Of a stretch of 64,000 nucleotides of DNA, positions 43,565 through 51,429 are shown in pieces. The translations under genes and the position numbers were made by a program. The notes beneath the pieces were generated by a model. That model had not been told where the DNA came from. It searched no databases and saw nothing but the letters and a program-made list of their open reading frames with translations. How positions within the stretch are numbered: position 1 is the first letter of the stretch; every line of letters begins with the position of its first letter. Origin of the DNA: Streptomyces cupreus (GTDB lineage Bacteria > Actinomycetota > Actinomycetes > Streptomycetales > Streptomycetaceae); assembly GCF_014257025.1 (NCBI RefSeq), contig NZ_JACMSF010000025.1, forward strand, positions 1 to 64,000, given 5' to 3'.

Positions 43565-43756
43565 TCAGCCGGTGGTTTCCATCGCGGTTGTGTGCTCGTC
43601 GTGTTCACGCAGCATGCGCATGACGGTGGCGGGTGAGGGGGTGCTGGCCTTTCTTCGTACCGGTGGTGATGACGAGGCGTTTGGCAATGTCGCGCAGGCT
43701 CATCTCCTGCTCGCGCAGGTGGAGGGCCATGGACAGCATCGACTCGTCGGTGACGC
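43565..43756 (-). pseudogene. Serine recombinase C-terminal remnant
   Basis: The frame reads SMALHLREQEMSLRDIAKRL, KKGQHPSPATVMRML and REHDEHTTAMETTG to a stop at 43565. This is the HTH tail of a large resolvase. It meets the sigma-factor remnant at about 43760, where both genes have lost one end. Confidence 0.6.
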
Positions 43757-43771
43757 CCGCGGACCCTGCCG

Positions 43772-44166
43772 CTCGGCCGGGTCGGCCCGTACCAACTGCA
43801 GGCCGCCATCGCGGCCGTGCACGACGAGGCCGAGGACACCGTCGCCACCGACTGGCCCCAGATCCTCGCCCTGTACGAAATCCTGCAGCGGTTCGGGCCG
43901 AACCCGATGGTTTCCCTCAACCGCGCGGTCGCCGTCGCCATGGTCCACGGCCCGGCCGCGGGACTCGACCTGATCACCGCACTGGAGACCGACAACCGCA
44001 CGGCCCGCCACCATAGCCTGCTCGCCACCCGTGCCCACCTCCTTGAACTCCTTGGCGAACACGGGGCCGCGGCGGCCCCCACCGCGAAGCCGCCCGCCGC
44101 ACCACCAGCACCCCCGAACGCCGCCATCTCAGCGCCCGCGCCCACCGCCTGGAGTCCCGCGCGTGA
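43772..44166 (+). pseudogene. ECF RNA polymerase sigma factor (SigJ/DUF6596-like), C-terminal remnant
   Basis: It begins in mid-domain with LGRVGPYQLQAAIAAVHDEA, continues DWPQILALYEILQRFGPNPM and VSLNRAVAVAMVHGPAAGLD, and after a frame change near 44060 ends RRTTSTPERRHLSARAHRLE with a stop at 44166. The sigma-2 and sigma-4 domains are missing. Not functional. Confidence 0.65.
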
Positions 44167-44303
44167 CGCGCCGTGGCGACGGAGGGGTGGGCGCGAGCGC
44201 TGCCCCGCTTGAGATCGTCCGCCACCCTGTCGTCAAAGGATCGTTTGCCGACACTTGAGAGCCGTGGTGTCAGCGGCCAGGCATATCTTCGGCGGCGAGT
44301 CTG

Positions 44304-44972
44304 TCAGCGGCTGACGAGAAGGCCGTCCACCAGGGCCCGGAGCCCGTCCCGGTAGGTGTCCTCAGCGGTCAGCGGAGCCCAACGGTCTGCGGCCTGTGCC
44401 AAGCGGGGTAGCTCGCTCGGGTCGAGATCGGCGAAGACGTGCTCCCGGTAGGTCGCACGGTCATCGTCTGCGCGCCGTCGGGCCGCTGTTGTCCTGACCA
44501 CGATCTCTCCGGCGGTGTAGTACCAGATCGCACGGTAGCCGTGCACGGCCCTGTCGAGGGAAAGGCCGCATTCGACCAGGCCGTCGACGATCTGCTCGAC
44601 GAACCACAGCGCGCTCGTGGACAGCAAGTCGTCGGCGGTCAGTACCTCCACGATCCAGGGGCAGGCGGCGAGCGCCTCGTGGATTGCGGTGGCGGCCACG
44701 ATGATCCGCTCGCGAGGGTGGGCTGGCAGTTCCGGTCGGCGCAGGGTCCGGGCGGCGTAGTCGTCCAGCAGGAGGACGAGCAGTTCCTCCTTGTCGCGGA
44801 CGTGGTGGTAGAGCGCCATCGGCGTACTGCCGACTTCCGTGGCCAGCCGCCGCATGGTCAGCCGGTCCACGCCTCCCTCATCCACGATCCGGCGGGCTGT
44901 CTCAATGATCTCCTCGCGAGAGATACGGGGGGGTCGGCCCAGGGTTTTGCGCGGTGCGGACGGTTGCGGCAT
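44304..44972 (-). CDS. TetR-family repressor of the MFS-cupin operon
   Basis: 222 residues with the HTH (RLATEVGSTPMALYHHVRDK) and a TetR C-terminal domain of the TetR_C type (LDDYAARTLRRPELPAHPRE). Start at 44972 (MPQPSAPRKTLGRPPRISRE); ATG 44984 is four codons further up. It is divergent from the MFS gene by 58 bp. The palindrome at 45022-45041 overlaps the MFS start and is its likely target. Role: drug-responsive repression of the exporter. Confidence 0.87.
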   Translation of the reverse strand: MPQPSAPRKTLGRPPRISREEIIETARRIVDEGGVDRLTMRRLATEVGSTPMALYHHVRDKEELLVLLLDDYAARTLRRPELPAHPRERIIVAATAIHEALAACPWIVEVLTADDLLSTSALWFVEQIVDGLVECGLSLDRAVHGYRAIWYYTAGEIVVRTTAARRRADDDRATYREHVFADLDPSELPRLAQAADRWAPLTAEDTYRDGLRALVDGLLVSR

Positions 44973-45021
44973 GCCCCCCATCATTCCCCAGGTGTCGACA
45001 ACGGCGAACCCCGACGCTAAC

Positions 45022-45041
45022 TTTTCTTACATGTATAAAAA
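45022..45041. promoter_or_regulatory. Candidate TetR operator overlapping the MFS start codon
   Basis: TACATGTA (45028-45035) is a perfect palindrome flanked symmetrically by TTTT (45022-45025) and AAAA (45038-45041). It includes the MFS ATG, so repressor binding would block transcription start or elongation. Confidence 0.5.
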
Positions 45042-46479
45042 CTCTCGCGGGAGGCCCGGAGTGGTGCTGGCGGCTGCCGCCGTCGCCCAGTTCGTCGTCG
45101 CCCTGGACATGTCCGTGGTCAACGTCGCATTACCCGCGATCCGCACGGCGCTGGGATTCGCGCCGCTCGACCTGTCGTGGGTCGTGCACGTATATGCGCT
45201 CACGTTCGGCGGGTTCCTGCTGTTGGGGGGACGCGCTTGCGACCTGTACGGCCGGCGTCGGATGTTCGTGCTGGGGCTGACCGTCTTCGGGCTGTGCTCG
45301 CTGGTGGGCGGGCTGGCCCAGGATCCCTGGCAACTGATCGCCGCACGCGCCGGTCAGGGCCTGGGCGCCGCCGCAGCCGCGCCGGCCGCGCTGGCGATGC
45401 TCACCACCACCTTCACCGAAGGCCCCCAGCGCGTCCGGGCACTGGGGGTGTGGAGCGCGGTGAACGCCGCGGGCGGCGCGCTGGGCGTGCTGGCAGGTGG
45501 ACTGCTGACCGAGTACGCGGGCTGGCGCTGGGTCATGCTGATCAATCTGCCCATCGTCGCGGCGGCTCTCGCGCTCATCCCCGCAGGGGTGCCCGCCGGG
45601 GCATCACCTGCCCGGCGCGAGAGACTGGACGCACTGGGCGCCGTCCTGGCGACAGGCGGAGTCGGGCTGTTGGTGCTCGGTGTCGTCCGCACCGACACCC
45701 TGGGCTGGGGCTCCCCGGCCACGTGGGCGACCCTCGCCGCCGCAGCTGTGATGCTGGGCATCTTCGCTTTCGCCGAGGCGAGGGTTGCTGCACCGCTGCT
45801 GCGCCTCGGCCTGCTGCGCAGCCGCTGGGTCGCCGGCGCGAACGTGCTGGTGTTCCTGGCCGCGGCCGGGCAGTTCACGGCGTTCTACTTCGTGTCCCTG
45901 TACATGCAGCAGGTCCTGGGCATGGGTCCCGCAGCGACCGGCACCGCATTTCTGCCCTTCTCCCTGGGCCTGGTCGCGGGAACCATCGTCGCTACCCGCG
46001 TCACCGCGTCCCGCACCCCCCGTGTATCCCTGGTGCCCGGCGCCCTGCTGGCCGCCGCGGGCCTGGCCTGGTTCGCCCTCATCAGCCCCGACGGCAGCTT
46101 CCTCGCCGACGTGCTCGGCCCGTCCCTCGTCACCAGCGTCGGTGCCGGGCTGGTCCTGGCTCCGGTTGCCGCCGCCGCGACCACCGGCGTCGCTCCGCGT
46201 GAGGCCGGCATGGCCAGCGGCCTCATGAACAGTTCGCGCCAACTAGGCGGCTGCATCGGCCTGGCTGCCCTGGCCACCATCGCCGCGCACCACACTGGCA
46301 CGACCGCCGACCCCGCCGCGCTCAACGACGGCTACGCCCTGTGCCTGGCCATCGCCGCCGCCATCTTCGTGCTCGCGGCAGTCGTGGCCATCGGTGTACT
46401 GCCGCGCTGCCGAGCAGTCACCCCTGTCCCGCGATCCACCGGCCCCGCAGAGAACCAGTTGGAAGGAACTCCGTCATGA
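45031..46479 (+). CDS. MFS multidrug exporter (DHA2, EmrB/QacA-like)
   Basis: 482 residues with 14 hydrophobic segments, TM1 signature ALDMSVVNVALPAIRTAL and the loop LLGGRACDLYGRRRMF. The substrate is unknown; it is not the pentalenolactone exporter by position. Codon 34 is TTA (45130-45132). Its TGA overlaps the cupin ATG (ATGA), and a TetR gene faces it. The chosen ATG 45031 lies within a candidate operator. Confidence 0.88.
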   Translation: MYKNSRGRPGVVLAAAAVAQFVVALDMSVVNVALPAIRTALGFAPLDLSWVVHVYALTFGGFLLLGGRACDLYGRRRMFVLGLTVFGLCSLVGGLAQDPWQLIAARAGQGLGAAAAAPAALAMLTTTFTEGPQRVRALGVWSAVNAAGGALGVLAGGLLTEYAGWRWVMLINLPIVAAALALIPAGVPAGASPARRERLDALGAVLATGGVGLLVLGVVRTDTLGWGSPATWATLAAAAVMLGIFAFAEARVAAPLLRLGLLRSRWVAGANVLVFLAAAGQFTAFYFVSLYMQQVLGMGPAATGTAFLPFSLGLVAGTIVATRVTASRTPRVSLVPGALLAAAGLAWFALISPDGSFLADVLGPSLVTSVGAGLVLAPVAAAATTGVAPREAGMASGLMNSSRQLGGCIGLAALATIAAHHTGTTADPAALNDGYALCLAIAAAIFVLAAVVAIGVLPRCRAVTPVPRSTGPAENQLEGTPS

Positions 46480-46871
46480 CGACCACCACCGTCGACCTGT
46501 TCGCCTCGGCGCTGCATTTCCACCCCGACGGCGACGTCCGAGCCGTCGAACGGCAGATGACGAGCAGCAGCTCCGGCGCCTGGCAGATCGCCACGTTCCA
46601 CGTGGAGACCAACGCCGACGTTCACGCCGACCACTGGGAGATGCACCCGGAGGCCGAAGAAGCGGTGTGCTGCCTGACCGGCGGCATCCGCCTCTACTTC
46701 CGTCCCGACGCGCCCGGCGGGACCGAGGGCATGGTGCAACTGCAGGCAGGCGCCGCTGTGATCGTCCCCCGCGGCCGCTGGCACCGCCTGGAACTGGACG
46801 CCCCCAGCGACCTGATGTCGATCACCCTCCGCCACGGCACCCGCCTCGAAAAGCGCACTGACACCCACTGA
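46476..46871 (+). CDS. Cupin-fold protein
   Basis: 131 residues forming a single cupin barrel with metal-binding-like motif 1 (DHWEMHPEAEEAVCCLTGGI) and motif 2 (GAAVIVPRGRWHRLEL). Translationally coupled to the MFS gene and closed by a terminator at 46877-46907. It may bind or modify the compound that the exporter handles, but nothing names it. Confidence 0.82.
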   Translation: MTTTTVDLFASALHFHPDGDVRAVERQMTSSSSGAWQIATFHVETNADVHADHWEMHPEAEEAVCCLTGGIRLYFRPDAPGGTEGMVQLQAGAAVIVPRGRWHRLELDAPSDLMSITLRHGTRLEKRTDTH

Positions 46872-46876
46872 TCGGA

Positions 46877-46907
46877 GGTGGCCCGGTAAAAGGGCTGCCG
46901 GGCCACC
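46877..46907 (+). terminator. Hairpin terminator after the MFS-cupin operon
   Basis: GGTGGCCCGG (46877-46886) pairs perfectly with CCGGGCCACC (46898-46907), with an 11-nt loop that contains TAAAA. It starts 5 bp past the cupin stop. Confidence 0.8.
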
Positions 46908-47063
46908 ACGAACCTTGCCCGAGGGCTTGGCGGCGCCTGGCCCCGCCAGCACAAGGGTGTTCATCGCGCTTGCCGGGGACATCGCGCACCCAGCCGGCCC
47001 CACAAGATGACGAACGTGCAGCACAGCACAGTTGTCCACGGCGTCAGCTGAGCCCTCAGTCCG

Positions 47064-47315
47064 TCATCGCCCTGGAGCGGGGGCCGGTTCACCCTCGGGG
47101 GTGCGCGGCACGGGCACGGCGGCGGCGCGGGCGGTCAGGTCCAGGTCGAGGCGACGGTTCATGTCCAGCTCGAACCGGCCGTTGGGGTTCACGTGCGTCC
47201 AGAACAGCGGGGACAGTGCCCTCCGGTCCGCGTCAGTGAGGGTGTCGGCCCACTTCGGATCGGCGAGGACCTGCTGCACCGCGACCGATGCCCGTTGCGC
47301 AGCGCGGTGCGCGTG
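47064..47315 (-). pseudogene. Tn3-family transposase C-terminal remnant
   Basis: The frame ends with VLADPKWADTLTDADRRALS, PLFWTHVNPNGRFELDMNRR and LDLDLTA, then a degenerate Pro/Ala tail to a stop at 47064. This matches the C-terminal tail I know from actinomycete Tn3 transposases. The other 900 residues are absent. Confidence 0.6.
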
Positions 47316-47335
47316 TCGCGGCCCTATCCGCGAGG

Positions 47336-47857
47336 ACGTGACCTGGCAGGGCAAGGCCCGACAGGGCTTCGACCTCGACAGCTTCGACATCGACTGGGCC
47401 GCACAGCAGGTCACCTGCCCGCAAGGGCACCGCAGCGCCCGCTGGAAACCCCATATCGGCCGGGCCGGATATCCGCAGACCAACGTCTTCTTCGCACCCC
47501 CAGCACTGCATCCCCTGCCCGGTCCGCCAGCGATGCACCCGTTCGAAAACCGAAGCCCGCAAGCTCGCCCTGGGACCACGTGAGGAACATGAGGCGATCC
47601 GGCACGCCCGCCAGGCACAGCAGACCACCACCTGGTGGCTGCACTACTCAACCCGCGCCGGCATCGAGGCCACCATCGGACAAGGAATCCGCCGCTGTGG
47701 CCTACGCCGAACCCGCTGCCGCGGACTGGAGAAGACCCGAACCCAACACGTCCTCACCGCCGCCGCACTCGACCTCATCCGCGCCGACGCCTGGCTCACC
47801 GGAACACCACTGGCCACTACCAGGACCTCCCGCTTCACCCGACTCCGTTCCGCATAG
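47336..47857 (+). pseudogene. IS1182/IS5-type transposase C-terminal remnant
   Basis: It begins in mid-gene (TWQGKARQGFDLDSFDID), then WAAQQVTCPQGHRSARWKPH. It shifts near 47500 and ends in another frame with AGIEATIGQGIRRCGL-type sequence, RTQHVLTAAALDLIRADAWL and a stop at 47857. It abuts the Tn3 remnant head to head. Confidence 0.65.
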
Positions 47858-47906
47858 CCGACGAAAATCACCAACAGTGTCCCGAAAGTGAGACAGGGCC
47901 GTTGAG

Positions 47907-47976
47907 GGTTCCGGCTCACTTTCAGTGCCGGAGTCACGGAGGGTCACCACTAGTGCGATCACGAACGGGCTCGCGC
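47907..47976. repeat. Solo ISL3 terminus, inverted copy of the end at 53113-53182
   Basis: About 70 bp, starting GGTTCCGGCTCACTTTCAGT, that match with a handful of differences the reverse complement of the right end of the ISL3 element (GGTTCTGGATCACTTTCAGT). No transposase accompanies it, so it is the footprint of a related element that was deleted. Confidence 0.7.
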
Positions 47977-48107
47977 CGAGAGAAATGCAGTGACGGATTC
48001 GCTGATGCTGGTGGGTGCCACAATCCCGGCGATGGCCTCGCCCGGACATCACCGACGCAGTCCGGGCTTCGTACGCGGCGATCACGGCCGCTCCCCGGCC
48101 CTGGTCA

Positions 48108-48950
48108 TCACCCCAGTCGGATCGGGCCGATCGGACCGCCGGCCACTGAGTCATGGCAAGCAAGGCATTGAGAGTTGGAGCAGCGAGTCATGCTCTGGTC
48201 TGCGGTCATGGCGTCGACCGCTGCGGCGAGGGCTTCCTTTGCCGGATAGGCCCGCCACTGGGAAGCGCCCACTCGAGCTGTGCGTGCCAGTGGCCGCAGC
48301 CACGGCTCCAGGCGGGGGAATCCCTCCGAGCAGGATCCTGTCTCCACCATGTAGACCCTCCCGTCGGCGTGGCGGGCCCAGCGGATGGGGAGCCTTCGGC
48401 CGGACTGCTGTTCAGCCAGGTGGAGCGCGGTCATCCGGTTCAGTCCGACACCGAGCAGGAGCACGGCGCCGTTCCGTTCGGCAAGAGTGCGCACTGGCCC
48501 GTACACGTCGGCCGGGCTCTGTGCCGCGACGAGTTCGGCAGCCTGTGGTCCGAGCGCGGCGAAGGAGTTGAGCGGGTGTCGGCCGCGCGTGGCCTCCCGA
48601 CGGGCGATGAGCCGGGTTGGTAGTACTCCCATGCCCGAGTTGATGACGCCGCAGTCGACGGTGTAGTACGCAGGTGTCTCCGGCGATACCGTCACCTCAG
48701 GCAGAGTCGTGTAGTCAATGCCGTTGCGGGACAGGCGCATTGTGTCTGGCGGTGCGACGCCGAACTGAGGTTCGGTGAATGACGGGACGAGGACTGTGCA
48801 GCCGCGGGAGAGCAAGGCATCCAGGATTGCGTCCGCCCCGCCCTCCACAGGTTCGCCAAACGATCGAAGCGACGCATGTACCATGACTGGCTGGTGGGCC
48901 AACGCCAGTTCGTCGATCGTTGCGACGAGTTCCTTGGCAGTGATCGTCAC
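48108..48950 (-). CDS. Aminoglycoside 3-N-acetyltransferase family protein
   Basis: 280 residues of the AAC(3)/antibiotic_NAT fold: VMVHASLRSFGEPVEGGADA near the start, TVLVPSFTEPQFG, GVLPTRLIARREATRGRHPL and LLLGVGLNRMTALHLAEQQS. Members acetylate the 3-amino group of aminoglycosides with acetyl-CoA; several are producer self-resistance or FrbF-like biosynthetic acyltransferases, and no aminoglycoside genes are here. It follows the STAND gene on the same strand after 69 bp. The last 30 residues look non-native and may come from adjoining remnant sequence. Confidence 0.85.
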   Translation of the reverse strand: MTITAKELVATIDELALAHQPVMVHASLRSFGEPVEGGADAILDALLSRGCTVLVPSFTEPQFGVAPPDTMRLSRNGIDYTTLPEVTVSPETPAYYTVDCGVINSGMGVLPTRLIARREATRGRHPLNSFAALGPQAAELVAAQSPADVYGPVRTLAERNGAVLLLGVGLNRMTALHLAEQQSGRRLPIRWARHADGRVYMVETGSCSEGFPRLEPWLRPLARTARVGASQWRAYPAKEALAAAVDAMTADQSMTRCSNSQCLACHDSVAGGPIGPIRLG

Positions 48951-49019
48951 GATGTCGCCTTTCTCGCTGTCCGGTGGACCATGTGAGTTGTGAGTGGCTC
49001 TGTTAGCTGGTGAAGCTCC

Positions 49020-51356
49020 TCAGGCGATGTGGCCTGCGTCTGGGACGTGACCGTTTTGTAGGTGATGGAGTGCCGAACGGGACGCCAGCGTTTCGGGGTG
49101 GTCATCTCCGAGCACCTGTCCACGGGCCCGCGCAGTTCTCTCGCACTCGGCCATCGCCTCGCTCCACCTGCCTTGTAGAGACAGGACCCATCCCAGCTCA
49201 TGATGAACGGACAGCGTGTGGTGGTGGTTGTCTCCAAGTACCCGCAGACGGGCCTCGAGCAACTGCCGGTACATCGCCTCCGCCTCGGCGTACCTGCCGC
49301 GCTTTGCCGTGATCCACGCCAGTTCGTGGAACGTCGCCAGTGTGTGCGGGTGTTCCTCGCCGAGTTCCTGTCGTCGGATGCGTAGGACAGGCCGCAGTTC
49401 TGCTTCGGCCTCCTCCAAGCGACCCTGGTTGGCGATCGCCCAGCCAAGTTCATGTCTGGTGGTCAGCGTGTGGACGTCGTTCTCGCCGAGCAGCCTCTGA
49501 CGAGAAGGCAGAACGCGCCGGTAGCCGCTCTCCGCCTCTCCCCACCGTCCCTGGGCGGCGGCGATCCAGGCCAGCTCGTGGCGAGTGTCCAGCGTTTCGG
49601 GATGGTCTTCCCCAAGCACCTGTCGACGCACGGCGTAAACCCGCTGGAACATGGCCTCCGAGTCGACCAGGCGCCCCCTGGTGGCTGTGTTCCATGCGAG
49701 GTGGTGCCGCAGTTTGAGGATCACTGGATGATGCTGGCCGAGGCTAGATCCACGGGTCAGAGCCAGACGGTACAAGTCTTCGCCGACATCGATGGCTCCG
49801 CTCTGCTCGATGGCGGCGCCAGTGGTGCAGACAGCTGAGATCAGCGCGGTGAGGGATTCCTGCGCGAGGCGCGGAGCAACGGTGTCCAGCATGGCGTGCA
49901 CATGTATGCCGAGCAGTCGGAAGCGCGGCCAGTCGGCCGGCATGTACCAGCGCAGGCCAGAAAGAGCAAAGGTGATGAGGCGGACGGCGACGCGCCGGAC
50001 GAGACGCGCATCCGGCTCGCCTGGGCGCGTGACCTCTGATGCCATGTGGATGCGATTCGTTTCAGCCATCAGCGGGTGGAGAACGACCGCCGTCTGCTGG
50101 CCGCACACCCGCACCTCGATCAGGCCCATTGCGTTCAGGCCGTGCAGCGCGTCCTCCACCAGCGAGTCTGCGTCTTCGTCGTTCCCGGCAGCGAAAGGCC
50201 CAGGGGCTTGTGGCCGGAGCACGCACGCGAGGCGGCGGGCGTCCAGCAAGTCGAGCGGGATAAGGGTGGCCGGGGCCCAGCAGGAGAGCAGACGCAGCAG
50301 TGCACGCGCATGCGGCACGCCGCGTCGCGCCAGGCCGTCCAGGGAGATCTCCCACGTCCGCATCACCACTGCGCGCGCCTCTGCCTGGGGGGCATCCAGT
50401 AACCGTGCCCCCTCACGGGTGTCGAGTATGTGGTGATAGTCGGCGAAGGTTCGCCACCGGGCAACGGGTGAATACAGGTAGGCTCCGGCCAGATGTAGCG
50501 CCAGTGGCAGCCCGCCCAGCCGCCGGGCCAGTCGTCGCGCCTCGGTCTCGTCTCCTGCCCCGGGGGCCAGACCGAGCAGTACTCGGGCGCCTTCGGCCTC
50601 GTCCAATGGTCCTATCCGGTACACCAGGGCGTGCCGCCCCCACGTTCGCTGCTCGGCATTTCGGCTGGTCACCACAGTCAGTCCGCGCCGTGACGGGCGC
50701 ATCCAGCCCGTTCCGTCACTCACGGCTGCTGGGCCGCTCGGAAATCGGCCGCCGCCGTTCGGCTCGTTATGTCGATGCACCCCGGCAAGAACCTCGGGGT
50801 CGTCGGCGTTGTCGAAGATCAACAGCCATCCGGGGGATGCTCGCTCCAGCAGCGCCCAGAACCGGTCTGGAGCGTCCGGCGCCCCCGACGCCACCGCCTG
50901 TAGGTCCGCCGACGTAGCACCCAACTGCCGCATCACGGAGACCAGCCCGGCTGCAAGGCTCAGATGGTCCGCAGCCGAGACCCACCACACCCGTCTGGTC
51001 AAGCGTCCCGCCCTTCCTCTGCGAAGGGCGTGCTCAGCCAGCGCCGCCGCAACCGTCGACTTCCCGATACCGCCCATCCCCGCCAGTATCACGATCGCCA
51101 CTGGCGGCCTACGCAGCCACTTCCGCAGCTGTGCCATCACCTCGTCACGGCCGTGCGTCTCGAACGGCAGTCTCCCTGTGGGCGGCGCCACCGACTCGCC
51201 GAATACGGTGGGCCCTGTCGGCACCGGACCCTGACGGTGCTCCAGAACTTGGGCCCGCAACTGCAGCCACGCCAACCCCAGCCCGGTGCACGTCCCCAAC
51301 GTGCCTACGGCGCTCCACACCAGGCCCGCGTCCACAATTCCCTCCTGGGAGAGCAC
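49020..51356 (-). CDS. STAND NTPase: N-terminal helix, NB-ARC and TPR sensor
   Basis: 778 residues. A hydrophobic segment at about 12-34 (LVWSAVGTLGTCTGLGLAWL) is followed by NB-ARC at about 65-400: P-loop GMGGIGKST, Walker B LLIFDNADD, sensor LTVVTSRN and LGGLPLALHLAGAYLY. Then a winged-helix linker, and residues 539-778 hold five full and one partial TPR of exactly 42 residues. Such proteins sense a ligand through the repeats and oligomerise on ATP binding; bacterial examples act in antiphage defence or regulation. The only candidate effector is the N-terminal membrane helix. Intact although its relative at 29.6-30.5 kb is dead. Confidence 0.85.
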   Translation of the reverse strand: MLSQEGIVDAGLVWSAVGTLGTCTGLGLAWLQLRAQVLEHRQGPVPTGPTVFGESVAPPTGRLPFETHGRDEVMAQLRKWLRRPPVAIVILAGMGGIGKSTVAAALAEHALRRGRAGRLTRRVWWVSAADHLSLAAGLVSVMRQLGATSADLQAVASGAPDAPDRFWALLERASPGWLLIFDNADDPEVLAGVHRHNEPNGGGRFPSGPAAVSDGTGWMRPSRRGLTVVTSRNAEQRTWGRHALVYRIGPLDEAEGARVLLGLAPGAGDETEARRLARRLGGLPLALHLAGAYLYSPVARWRTFADYHHILDTREGARLLDAPQAEARAVVMRTWEISLDGLARRGVPHARALLRLLSCWAPATLIPLDLLDARRLACVLRPQAPGPFAAGNDEDADSLVEDALHGLNAMGLIEVRVCGQQTAVVLHPLMAETNRIHMASEVTRPGEPDARLVRRVAVRLITFALSGLRWYMPADWPRFRLLGIHVHAMLDTVAPRLAQESLTALISAVCTTGAAIEQSGAIDVGEDLYRLALTRGSSLGQHHPVILKLRHHLAWNTATRGRLVDSEAMFQRVYAVRRQVLGEDHPETLDTRHELAWIAAAQGRWGEAESGYRRVLPSRQRLLGENDVHTLTTRHELGWAIANQGRLEEAEAELRPVLRIRRQELGEEHPHTLATFHELAWITAKRGRYAEAEAMYRQLLEARLRVLGDNHHHTLSVHHELGWVLSLQGRWSEAMAECERTARARGQVLGDDHPETLASRSALHHLQNGHVPDAGHIA
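49113..49742 (-). repeat. Five tandem 126-bp coding repeats (42-residue TPRs)
   Basis: Each unit reads LG-x2-HP-x2-L-x2-RHELAW-x4-QGR-x2-EAE (kinesin-light-chain type) with a conserved Trp in four of the five (HELAW or HELGW). The period is constant at 42 residues, with no indels, and a sixth partial unit ends the gene. The repeated DNA may allow copy-number change. Confidence 0.8.
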
Positions 51357-51429
51357 TCACACGACTGCGCAAAGCATGCTTTCAACCGTTCCCCTCCGCA
51401 TGCACCCGCGCGAGGGCGCAATCGGGGGA

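Noticed and set aside
49113..49742. Tandem DNA repeat array of non-coding type
   Set aside because: The 126-bp period is in frame and encodes canonical TPRs, so it is protein structure.
48108..51356. Aminoglycoside biosynthesis locus
   Set aside because: Only a single AAC(3)-family gene; no aminocyclitol, glycosyltransferase or aminotransferase genes nearby.
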